Origin: Didymodactylos carnosus
Lineage: Eukaryota; Rotifera; Eurotatoria; Philodinida; Philodinidae
Assembly: GCA_905250885.1 (NCBI GenBank)
Contig: CAJNOQ010003193.1
Location: 1 to 21,070 of the forward strand
DNA length: 21,070 nt
Direction: 5' to 3'
A model generated the notes under the pieces. It was not told the DNA's origin. It worked only from the letters and a program-made list of their open reading frames with translations, and made no database searches. This document shows, piece after piece, positions 1 through 8,951 of this stretch (the stretch's first letter is position 1; every line of letters starts with the position of its first letter). A program made the translations under genes and the position numbers.

Positions 1-25
1 ATGTTTTACTTGCTAATTAAAAAGT

Positions 26-157
26 GTGCGGAGTTTGAGATCACGTATATTTCGAATTCATATAATTATGTGCGGAGTTTGGGATATAGATATAGTCACT
101 TTTTATTAAAAGTGTGCGGAGTTCGGGGAGTAACGAAAATTTTCTATAACTTTATAA
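26..157. repeat. Degenerate 44-bp tandem repeat, three units
   Basis: The string GTGCGGAGTT recurs at 26, 70 and 114, exactly 44 bp apart each time. The first two units share GTGCGGAGTTTG and the third has GTGCGGAGTTCG. The rest of each unit is AT-rich and much less conserved. A run ending in ATTAAAA(A)GT precedes units 1 and 3. The array may begin left of the window. This is a decayed minisatellite; no coding role is visible, although a 62-codon ORF happens to run through it. Confidence 0.65.
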
Positions 158-356
158 GAAAAAAGTACTTAACTTTCCAAAAAAAATAAAATACAAACAA
201 CTTCCTCCACGGTTATCCTACAGATATTGATGAGAAAAGATTGCTGGATACCGCAGGATAGACATGGAGAACAAAATCCTTTTTCTTTCAACCAACAAAA
301 TTCTGCCAGATCTCGTAGGAAAACACTTGTGGATTGAATAAGTCAAAAAGTCTTGC

Positions 357-466
357 GATGTTTCTTACCTTTACGCAGGATTTTTTCTAGGTTGACCCTA
401 CATAAGCTATGCAGGGTTCTATCAGGGCTGGCAGTATAAAAATCCTGCGTAAAGGTAAGAAACATC
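357..466. repeat. Foldback element core with perfect 29-bp inverted repeat
   Basis: Bases 357-385 and 438-466 are perfect reverse complements over 29 bp, separated by 52 bp. Each arm contains TTACGCAGGA or its complement. The spacer holds its own near-palindrome of about 23 bp, starting ACCCTACATA and ending TGCAGGGT. Weaker complementarity continues outward to about 305 on the left and 520 on the right. The structure fits a small non-autonomous foldback or MITE. No target-site duplication could be defined by eye. Confidence 0.75.
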
Positions 467-2847
467 TCCAAATATTTTAATACCGATTACCCGCGGGATC
501 CTACATGAATTCTGATTATTTTTTTCAGTGGGTAGTCCTTTAATTATATAGATATGCCACGTTTTCGAAACAAATATGTTTTGCTGTGATTAGTCTAGCG
601 CAAACTTCTTCCCTTTTTGGCCTTTTTGCTGCGAACATCATTTATTCGGAGTCTGAGTAGAAGCAGCTTGGATTCTTGAAGCTCGAGCTGACATTTTATT
701 TCGGTGAATTGAGCTCAAAAAAATATTTCCGTGTGCTTGCTCTTGCTACAAAAACTTTTACGGAAAATTGCACCTTTTCGAAAAACTTTCTAAATTTGCT
801 GCTGCCTTACCGTGAGTCTTATCCCGTTTGGGAACGTTCCGCCGCCTCTGAATGAATGTATGAGAAAAGCTTAGATATATTTAAAAAAAATATGCGGGCA
901 TTACATACTGGTACCACTGGCAAAACAAAAGGTAGTTTGGAAGTTGACCGGAAGCCCCACAGAAGTTTTCACTTTTCTGGAAATCCCGTTGGATTTGTCA
1001 TAATTGTCCCTGGTTCCTAAAAGAGATATAACTTCTGTCTAAAAACAAGAATCCCATGGGACTTTATGGGAGTCCAACTGGAGTTCACATTTTTCCGTGA
1101 CTCCTTTGAGTCGTCTTACGGTTCTGTCTACTAAGGACAATAATCACGATACAATGGCTGTATGTTTCACTCATATGTCCATTTGAACATGAGTATAATC
1201 GGACACATTGATTGTACTCTTCTTTAGAAGCATTGAATACTACGTACATTTTGTTTGATTTGAAATTGAACTCTGTTCATATTCTTTAGACTGCATATCT
1301 TAGTGGCTATGTTGTTCGTCACGTACTTCGACGGTACAGTGTACGAACTTTGACATCAGAAAGTCGAGTAATAACCATAGACAAATTAATTATATCTTAG
1401 TGTATCAGCCCATCGGTCTGATAGAGAACTTACTATGTTGAAACATTCAATACAGTTTCTACAGTTAGTCTTCATGGTTTTCTGGAAAGTTAGTACATGG
1501 TTAGTGAGTGTGTATGGCGAATTTGAGCAATCGGCCGAAAAGAACTCTATGTCAGGCGTGCCTTCTGATTAAAGCTGGAGTTGATGGCCATGTCAGAAAG
1601 CTGTCGTCTGAACACTGTGTGACGATTATTGTTCACGACATCTACTTCCAATGTACAGTTTATCTCTGTAGATAGGTATTTTGCTTTGATCCGCTCCGTT
1701 CTTTCCTTTTTGATGTTCCTTTTCTTTTTCTTTTTCGTTTTCGTCTTGTTCTTATCTTTTGGCATGTAGCAGATATATTAGTTTTTAGTGTCAGTAGGTT
1801 GTAATTTTTTTTTAAAGAGTGGTCGAAATAAAAGTATAATATACATACACTACGTATTATAAAGCACACGTACAATAACCTCTCAAGGACTTATAAGTAG
1901 AGAAAACATAAGTCTCTCACACACTGTAAAAAATAAAGTGCTACAAAAAGTGTTTTTTATGAAAACTGTTTTGCTATAAAACGCATGGCGAGACATAGCC
2001 CTTTCAGGTGTAGAGAAGATGAATCACTTTGATAAAACTTGTTTTCTGAGTCAATGTGTGAAGAAAATAGCTCTAGAAGATATAGATGTATATTCTCTTC
2101 CTCATTCTCTCCGTTCATCATGAAAATTGGGTTAGGTCACTTTTTTAGACTTAAGCGTGTAAAAAAGATGATCAAGAATCATAAATGTTATCTTCTCGAA
2201 TGGCTTTCATTTCTAGACAACTATAACTGTGAGTTGAGATACTAGTCCACTTAGGTAAATCGGTTCTAGATTTCTCTTTCCTTTTTTCTTTCAGGTTTTT
2301 TGTATGTTAATTTTTTATGTTATTGCAAACTAGTCTTGGGCTGCGCTATGTAGAAGGAGAGAGTGACCTACATTGTAAACAAAACTTTTTGTATTTTTAC
2401 TTTTTTCATTACTTTTGCAAGCGCTTACGACCGTATCAATAAATAGCATAGCGAAAAGAAAAAAAAAATGAAAATGGGGAAACGAACAGAAAGAAAGAGA
2501 GAAAAGGAGAAGGAGAAAAACACCTAATTTCAACGTAAAAACGGTTTTTCGCTTCTTTTTCAAAAACTAGACGTTCCACCAGAAAACAAACATCAGATTT
2601 GGAATCTACATGCAAAAGGAATCAGAATATGTATGCTGTTTTTCTCTAAACTGCCTCCAAAAAAATCAGCCTAATTTGCTAAATTAGTATTAGTGATAGT
2701 ATCATGCGTTTGAGACTGGTACTAGGAATAGTTTCATGGTTCAAAGGAATAAAAGATTAACAAAATTAGAAAATCATACTTTCAAATCAAATATAATGAA
2801 ACTCGATAAATGTCGTTCGAAAAGTGGCCTAGAGAAGAGCATTTTCA
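467..2847. other. Non-coding stretch, low-complexity tracts only
   Basis: No gene is supported here. ORFs are short, lack a plausible family and overlap on opposite strands. Visible structure is limited to a pyrimidine-rich run at about 1690-1760, a purine-rich run at about 2448-2520 and a 7-bp-stem hairpin at 2671-2687. The run at 1690-1760 makes minus-strand ORFs that are almost pure Lys/Arg, and the run at 2448-2520 makes one rich in Phe/Leu/Ser. Both are composition artefacts. Confidence 0.6.
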
Positions 2848-3048
2848 AAAGCGATCACTTGTGGAGCTGATCCTACGTGTAGCGGTCTTTATTGTTTACT
2901 TTTCAAGTAACCACCGAGGAGCGCTTTGCACGTGGTTTTCTTTAAAGCACTTTTCAAAGTGTTCTCCAGTCAAACACTTCAAAAGCACGGCAAAACAAGA
3001 CTGCTACACATAGGATCAGCATCACCAGAGAGCGCTTTCTTTTCTACA
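2848..3048. repeat. Imperfect inverted-repeat element (about 200 bp)
   Basis: Bases 2866-2889 and 2997-3020 are reverse complements at 22 of 24 positions. Pairing continues with lower identity on both sides, including AAAGCG at the outer ends and a CTTTTCAAGT/CTTTTGAAGT pair inside. The centre also folds (GGAGCGCTTTG against CAAAGTGTTCTCC). The whole segment therefore forms one long imperfect hairpin, as MITEs do. It ends about 35 bp before the next inverted-repeat element. Confidence 0.6.
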
Positions 3049-3082
3049 GTGCAGGAAAGATATCGGACTATTGAGCTCATTA

Positions 3083-3883
3083 GTGTGGACAAAGTGTCAA
3101 AAGACGAATTGACGAATCGCAATGTGTGAGCATACAAATGATACAATAATTCGCATTTCGTCATTGTTTTGCGAATTCGTAATTCAGTACGATCTGATGC
3201 GAACTGACAAAAATGATGAAAAAATAATCAGAAAGGTGCCTCTTTCATTCCTCTTGCCAATTCGTAAACTGGAACGAATTCGTAGGCAAGAAATTTCGGG
3301 TACCCACGAATTCGTAAATGGAATCGGTCTACTATCAATATCAAGGACAATAAATTTTGCGAGGATGGCTGTGAGTGTTTACACAACAAGCCAAACGTGT
3401 TTCGCTGTATTTCAGTCAGTTTTTTGCGATAAATAAAATAACGACGGATTGAGGTCAGAACTATCCAAACCGATGCGAAGAGACGAATCTATGTATTTTT
3501 AACCTCATAGAAAAATTTCTTGCCGTTGATATTAATTCGCATTCTACGAATTCATAATGAATTGATATTAGAAGTATCCATTTTCAACCGCTGGATCAGT
3601 TCGTAATACGAATTAATCTAGATCTAAAAGCAGTAAACACTAATTCGTAAACTAATTTTACGAATTATTTGCGAACTGATCAGCATCGTGTTGAGCTATT
3701 CGGATGTTTACGAATTCGTAAGATGAATTTGTAAAAGTTTTTAGGAGTATCGTACGAATTCGACACAGTTCGGATCAATTCGCTGCGAATTCTCAAAATA
3801 AGCGTAAAATGCGAATTATGGCATCATTTTTACGCTAAAAAATTGCGATTCGTCAATTCGTCTTTAGACACTTTATTGACACT
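3083..3883. repeat. Long terminal-inverted-repeat element rich in GAATTC palindromes
   Basis: The left end (from AGTGT at 3082) and the right end (to ACACT at 3883) are inverted copies. The strongest part is 3094-3124 against 3842-3872, with one mismatch in about 31 bp. Similarity continues inward to about 3160 and 3800, giving arms of about 80 bp. The interior holds seven GAATTC sites (3173, 3276, 3308, 3548, 3712, 3756, 3787), several inside ACGAATTCGTA (3274, 3306, 3710), plus many half-sites such as AATTCGTAA. TA dinucleotides lie near both ends, so a TA target is possible but not proven. No transposase is visible. A 104-codon ORF inside is treated as chance. Confidence 0.7.
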
Positions 3884-6118
3884 TATCAGCACCCTACACC
3901 GATAACAGTAGTTGCAAGGCGGTGTATTCTTCTACCTGCATATCCCTTACTACTTATCCATTACTACTTTTGTAATTTTCTGAAAACAGATTATTCATTT
4001 GCGGTTTTTAAAAACGACGTCAGCATCGAGTCCACTGAAAGAAGAGAATATTTTTCCTGTGCTAATGAATCTTAATAAAGCTCCGCTAACAGTTGATCTC
4101 GCCTGATATTTGAAATCATGTAATGCTTTCAACTATGCCGTACTGTGAACACAGTCAGCATAAGATATGGTTTGAAGAAAAATGATTTCTGTGTTTGGTT
4201 TAGAACCGGCATTTTAAAATTATGTTTAATTGTCATTCTTGCTTGACAAGTTTTTACTTAATATAACTCTGAAATGTTTCTGTATATCAACTAACATTCG
4301 ATGTAAAAGTCTTTGCAAAAATGCCGAGCATTATTTCTGCATGTTCATGATGAATTGATGATTTAATTATTTTTTTCTTTGGAAAGCGTAAAGTCTGAAC
4401 TTTAAAGAATAAAGAAAACATAATTTTTTATAATTGAGTTTGAGTGAGAAAAAATCTAAATACGATAGATCACCCAAAAATAACTCTTGCAACTACCTCT
4501 CTAGTCAGATGTATCTCTTTCAACAAAAGTATTTTTTCACTATAGCAGACTAAGTTTGAAATTATAGAAACTAGAAGTATTTTTATTGCTCTTTCAAATG
4601 GGATATGATCAATTACCTCTCGATCTACTTTTCAAGTAGAAATTCGTAAATTTTTCATTTGTTTCAGAAGAGGAGTTTATGAGAATAATCAATAATTTTC
4701 ATATACTAAATGAACTTTGTCCTTTTGCTAAAACACATTTTCTGAAACAATATTCAATTCTCTACAAACTCACATTAGTTTTAATTTTTAGTGCCATATC
4801 TTAAGAGACTTTTTTTGAAAAACCGGTTTTTCACAAAAATGCTTCTGGCGAAGTTATTTTCATTTCTACACAAAAACAAATGTTGCCACTATGCTCAGCG
4901 TAGTCGATTACCTATATTCCATGGCATTTCGAGATTTCTAAAGATCTCTGCTCGGAGGTACACACGCGCTCGAGGAAAGCGAGTCCTGCCCAAACGGTGG
5001 TAGGTGGAGAGCGAAGACTTGTATAATTTTGTAGAGTAACGTCTGGACTACCTACGCATGCAAAAAAATTACTACCGTTGGACGTTTGTTTTCTAAGAAC
5101 GGAGCTGGTTTTCCAAAGACCCTCTGGAAAACCGAACTTCCAGGAAATTTTAAAACAAGTTTCTGCTTACAAAAACATGCATTAGGGTCTTATCAACACG
5201 ATGGTGAAAAATGCAGGTCGCTATCTATCAGTATGATTGGGTTATTCGAAAAGTAACCGATGGCCTTGTATTTGAGACAGATGGTAGTTTTAAATTCTCA
5301 ATCGAATGAGCTTAACTGGAAATTATTGTTCGATGAATACCTAAGAAGAAAGTTAAAAACAAAAGTGCGTTATTATTGCTGATCCATCCGATAAATTGAC
5401 GTTTTCTGGGCAAATTCCATTTTCGAACCGTTAGGTTTAACTATGGGTCCACCGTTTCATCTATACGTAGAAAAAAAGACCATTTCATAACTCTTGACAA
5501 AGAATTGATGACAATTATACATAGTACAAGTTTCTTTTAATACCAGTAAGGTAGAGAAGATTTTATAAAAAATATTCAGCTACTAAAAGACGATTAAAAC
5601 AACTATAAAAACACAATTGATAGTGTAGAAGAACTAAAAAGACTATACAGTTTTTCGCATACATTTGTTCTCTTCTATAATGATTATTTCATATATTGTT
5701 AGTCAACATAGAGAACAAAAACTATTTAGAGAAAAATTTGTTTTTAGTTACTCACTTTTATTCTCGAAAAGTCCATTGTTATGCTTGATTAGATTGAATA
5801 GTCAGTGCTATTGTTCTCGAATGAGTAAGATTTTCTTTGTATTGCATACGATAACATTAATTTGCGAAACTTATAAAAATATTTTAGAGAAAAGGACCTA
5901 GTACTTGTAAATTTATATTTTTTACAGCTTAAAACAATGTTAACTTTATCATGAGATTTTTTATCTTTCAGTTTTATCTATTTGTAAAAAGTTGAACTTG
6001 ATCATCACAAGTGTAAACAAAAAATTAATCTCAATCGTTGTTAATAAAAAACTTATTAATAAAATATCTTCGTTCATATTTAAGATAGACATTCCACAAT
6101 TGATACATAAGTTCTTTC
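3884..6118. other. Intergenic region upstream of the ATP-grasp gene
   Basis: No gene is supported. The part nearest the gene (about 5500-6120) is very AT-rich, with short ORFs of no recognisable family. A 16-bp perfect palindrome centred on ACCGGT lies at 4817-4832. A stretch at 5198-5219 recurs in inverted orientation at 12973-12994. No promoter motif stands out. Confidence 0.5.
5198..5219 (-). repeat. Dispersed repeat copy, partner at 12973-12994
   Basis: The reverse complement of these 22 bases matches 12973-12994 at 21 of 22 positions; the shared core is TTTTCACCATCGT. Flanking similarity is patchy, for example CTTTGGAAA further out. Two such matches in 21 kb are unlikely by chance, so both are probably remnants of one repeat family. 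Confidence 0.45.
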
Positions 6119-6137
6119 ATTTTTATCCCATTGACAG
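6119..6137 (+). promoter_or_regulatory. Probable 3' splice acceptor just upstream of the ATP-grasp start
   Basis: A pyrimidine-rich tract ending in TTGACAG precedes AACAA and then ATG at 6143. The AG is at 6136-6137, leaving only five bases to the start codon. This fits either a 5'-UTR intron or a spliced-leader trans-splice site; bdelloid rotifers are known to use spliced leaders. Only transcript data could tell them apart. Confidence 0.45.
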
Positions 6138-6142
6138 AACAA

Positions 6143-7492
6143 ATGAAACGTATCCTTATTCTTGATGATGTTGAAGTACCGGGTATTGTAACTCGCTTCA
6201 ATTATGTGGATTTTATCAATGATGATGATGAAAAAGTTCAATTATTCATATTTACAAGTACAAACGGTGTATCAGAGATCGACAAGAAAAGTTCGCATCT
6301 AATCGAATATAAAGAAGTTGATCATCCAAGTACAGATGGAACATTAGAAATATGGGCAAATGAAATTCAGCACAAATATTCACTAACACATATTTACACA
6401 AAGAATGAAGAACTTATCATTCGTGCTGCTTATTTGAGAAATTTATTTGGAATAAAAAATGGTCTTCAATCGGAAGATGTCGCATTCTACCGTGAAAAGG
6501 TTAAAATGAAAGAGTGTGCTAGACAAGGGGGATTTCTTGTACCGAATTTTGAACGTATATTAGCACCTGCCACAATTCTGAAATTTATCGAACAATACGG
6601 ATATCCCGTAGTAATCAAACCAACAATGGGCTGTGCTGTGTCCGGAGTAGAAGTAATAAAAGATGAAGAAGAACTAAAAGTCTATTTCAAAAAAAAACTA
6701 TTTAGTTCAATCGATTTAGGGCAACGAGCTGATTTTGTTGGTGAAACAATGATTGAATCGTTTGTTAATGGACGAATATATAATGTCAACGGATATGCTT
6801 ACCATGGTCAAATTCAACAAATTTGGCCGTTTGAATATTTGCACACATGTCTAGAATTTGCATTACACGGAAAAGCCTACGGGAATTCATCAATTCGTTC
6901 AAATGAACCACTGTATACCCAGTTAAAAGATGCTGCACAAAACTTGTTAAGCATCCTTCCTACACCTGATAATCTCGTCTTTCATTTGGAACTCTATGAA
7001 AATGTGAATTTTAATGGAACAAATGGTCAATTTATTCTGTGTGAAATAGCTGCAAGGGGTCCCGGTGGGAGTATTGGTGCTCTGATTGACATAATCGAAG
7101 GTGAAAGATTTGCAGAAATAGATTTTAGAGTGAGTAACGAATTACCCGTTAGTAAAAAACAGAAAGAAAAATTGGATATTATTGTTAGTGATTTGGTGAT
7201 ACCTCGTCAAAAGGGAAAATTAATGTACATACCATTAGAATGTCCTATTCAAGGTATAAACTATATTCCAATTGCAAAATGTGTGTCCTCTTATACCAAA
7301 TATGATGTGAATACGACAAATAGTGCATGTCGAATGGTAGCGGTGGGAAATGACAGAGAAGAAACACAAAAATTAGTTTATAAAGGTTTAGAATGGTTCG
7401 AGTCATCATGTATTATAACGAATGACAATGATTCATCGACGCAAACACTCAGTAAAGAAATATATCGATTTCTTCATAAATTATTTCTTTAG
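6143..7492 (+). CDS. ATP-grasp domain carboxylate-amine ligase-like protein
   Basis: This single uninterrupted ORF encodes 449 residues from the ATG at 6143. An in-frame TTG twelve bases upstream lies before a splice-acceptor-like AG and is not a likely eukaryotic start. Residues 1-130 form the pre-ATP-grasp part, opening with a hydrophobic strand (KRILILDD). The ATP-grasp core follows: YPVVIKP at 154-160 with the ATP-binding Lys159, then a Gly/Ser loop to about 169. The acidic ETMIESF is at 201-207, FHLELY (Glu283) at 280-285, and LCEIAARGPGG at 299-309, where Glu301 and Arg305 fit the metal- and phosphate-binding positions of the family. Such enzymes couple ATP hydrolysis to an acylphosphate intermediate and amide or peptide bond formation. 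The substrate cannot be read from sequence. The nearest relatives I would expect are stand-alone bacterial ATP-grasp proteins, so horizontal origin is likely but inferred. No signal peptide is seen, so a cytosolic location is expected. Confidence 0.9.
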   Translation: MKRILILDDVEVPGIVTRFNYVDFINDDDEKVQLFIFTSTNGVSEIDKKSSHLIEYKEVDHPSTDGTLEIWANEIQHKYSLTHIYTKNEELIIRAAYLRNLFGIKNGLQSEDVAFYREKVKMKECARQGGFLVPNFERILAPATILKFIEQYGYPVVIKPTMGCAVSGVEVIKDEEELKVYFKKKLFSSIDLGQRADFVGETMIESFVNGRIYNVNGYAYHGQIQQIWPFEYLHTCLEFALHGKAYGNSSIRSNEPLYTQLKDAAQNLLSILPTPDNLVFHLELYENVNFNGTNGQFILCEIAARGPGGSIGALIDIIEGERFAEIDFRVSNELPVSKKQKEKLDIIVSDLVIPRQKGKLMYIPLECPIQGINYIPIAKCVSSYTKYDVNTTNSACRMVAVGNDREETQKLVYKGLEWFESSCIITNDNDSSTQTLSKEIYRFLHKLFL

Positions 7493-7961
7493 TTAGATTA
7501 TTGACATTCTACAAATTATTTGCAATCGTTAATATACTTTATCCATATAAGTGCATGGATATCGTTTATTAAGTTTAAGATTTTGAAATATATAGTCAAT
7601 TTTACATCTCGTTTAGTCTGCTACAATATAAAACAACAGACAAAATAGAGACAGACTATCTCCTATTTTTAAGATGCCCGTAAGGGAGACTTGCAGTGAA
7701 AAATAGATTGCGTTTATTTATACACCGTTCGACAGAGAATTCAACGGAGATCACGAATATCACCACCCCGACTCCCACGGCCGTTTCACTTAGGTCATAG
7801 AGCTTTGCAACTAGGATATTCGGATTCAGCGTTGAAAACTGAATCTAGCCATGTACTTTCCGGGGCGCTAGCTCTAAAACTGAGTTTTTGATAACGCAGT
7901 TAAAGTACAGGCCAAAACCGAGACCCCCTCTTCTTGCAAGATTTTCACCGATTTTGTGAGA
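7493..7961. other. 3' flank of the ATP-grasp gene, no gene seen
   Basis: No canonical AATAAA lies within the first hundred or so bases after the stop codon. ATTAATAT-like and TATAAAA strings occur but are not diagnostic in DNA this AT-rich. From about 7680 the base composition becomes noticeably more GC-rich, as in other repeat-derived segments of this window, leading into the foldback at 7962. Confidence 0.4.
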
Positions 7962-8160
7962 GATTGTAGCCCAGATATTTTGGGATGGTCAGATATAGAA
8001 TTTATAACAAAAGCCCTAAATGTTCATTGTCAGCTAAAAGCTACAGAAATAAGAAGAAATTAATTTAGGGCTCTTCGTGTAAATTCTATAACTTTGCAAA
8101 GAAAGGTCATGTAGAGATGGGGGAGGTCTCATTTTAATCAGAAATGTGCGGGCTACAATC
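7962..8160. repeat. Imperfect foldback with two paired segments
   Basis: Bases 7994-8021 and 8063-8090 are reverse complements at 24 of 28 positions around a 41-bp loop. An outer pair, GATTGTAGCCC at 7962-7972 and GGGCTACAATC at 8150-8160, is a perfect 11-bp match in the same nested geometry. Just outside on the right lie a 14-bp palindrome (8212-8225, GTTTTCTAGAAAAC) and a small GC hairpin (ATGCGG...CCGCAT). This reads as an old MITE-like hairpin. No ORF is associated. Confidence 0.5.
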
Positions 8161-8469
8161 ATGCCTCATTAAGAACGGTTCGGGTTATTTTTTGGGGTTT
8201 CTGAAAAACTCGTTTTCTAGAAAACCAGGTCTTCGAGGGGCTATGCGGAAGCCGCATGGTCGTATTCGTAATCAGCATGATCGATAACCTATAACCCACT
8301 AGATTCCGAGCAAAAAGCGTTTAATCACTTCGTGGGGTTCCTTCGTCAGTCAAGTAATCTGTAAAATAGAAACCCTTCGAAATGCGTCGAACTTGAGATA
8401 CAATTGCTGCTTGATTCTGATTATTAAACAGGACCACTACGGGTTCACTACCCTATTGAAGCTTTCTTT

Positions 8470-8685
8470 CTCAAGCACATGACTTGCTTGAATTTCTTGA
8501 GTAAGAATCTCATGGCGTGCAGACATTTCTTACTCATGCAGAACGCATCTTTTCCAATGTCTTGCGCTTGACTTTCTTGACTCATGTGCTAGATTTCATA
8601 TCTCAAGAAACTCATGCGCATGAGATTCTTATCTTAAGCGCTTGAATACCAAAAGGGCTTGACTTTCTTGAGTAAAACTTTTCTC
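8470..8685. repeat. Cluster of short repeated CTTGA-TTTCTTGA motifs
   Basis: GCTTGAATTTCTTGAGTAAG at 8486, GCTTGACTTTCTTGACTCA at 8566 and GCTTGACTTTCTTGAGTAAA at 8657 are near-identical direct copies 80 and 91 bp apart. Between them are inverted versions (TCTCAAGAAACTCATG) and the palindrome CTCATGCGCATGAG. Spacing is irregular, so this is a locally shuffled repeat rather than a clean satellite. No function is apparent. Confidence 0.5.
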
Positions 8686-8711
8686 TGTCTTGTCTTTTCG
8701 ATCTGCTTTGA

Positions 8712-8763
8712 CCAATGAAATTTCAAATTTTGATTTCGTTCTTTCAATGTGAATATATAAAAA
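8712..8763 (+). promoter_or_regulatory. CCAAT plus TATA-box pair
   Basis: CCAAT is at 8712-8716 and TATATAAAAA at 8754-8763, 37 bp apart, a spacing typical of RNA polymerase II core promoters. A tiny ORF begins 105 bases after the TATA element. Both motifs are common by chance in AT-rich DNA, so this is only a suggestion. Confidence 0.25.
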
Positions 8764-8867
8764 CAGACTGGACGTGTCTGTGCATAGAGCAGACATGTGG
8801 ACGTCATATACATTCAAGAGAATAATGCACGTTGTCTACACAGCCATTTCTTCTTTTTTAACGTACT

Positions 8868-8951
8868 ATGAAGATGAGGACCATTTTTACTCGCATTTTT
8901 TGCATATTTTTAACCTGTGTTTTGTTATTGATTTGTCATAAAAAAGAATAA
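8868..8951 (+). CDS. 27-codon hydrophobic micro-ORF, doubtful
   Basis: An ATG at 8868 opens 27 codons with a basic N-terminus (MKMRTIFTR) followed by a hydrophobic stretch (IFCIFLTCVLLLIC). This resembles a signal peptide or membrane anchor. An AATAAA at 8947-8952 overlaps the TAA stop. It lies downstream of the CCAAT/TATA pair. It could be a first exon, a very small peptide gene or chance. No homologue is recognised. Confidence 0.15.
   Translation: MKMRTIFTRIFCIFLTCVLLLICHKKE

Noticed and set aside
1..180. Telomeric repeat at the left edge
   Set aside because: The 44-bp unit with a GTGCGGAGTT core is not a short G-rich telomere repeat, and only three decayed units are present.
1547..1765. 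Lys/Arg-rich minus-strand ORF
   Set aside because: It is the reverse reading of a pyrimidine-rich tract and is a low-complexity artefact.
3122..3436. Plus-strand ORF of 104 codons
   Set aside because: It lies entirely inside the palindrome-rich inverted-repeat element and encodes no recognisable domain.
6131..6142. Upstream TTG as start of the ATP-grasp gene
   Set aside because: TTG is not a normal eukaryotic start, and it overlaps a splice-acceptor-like AG. The ATG at 6143 is preferred.
8470..8685. Possible CRISPR-like array
   Set aside because: The repeated motif has irregular spacing and inverted copies, the genome is eukaryotic, and no cas genes are present.
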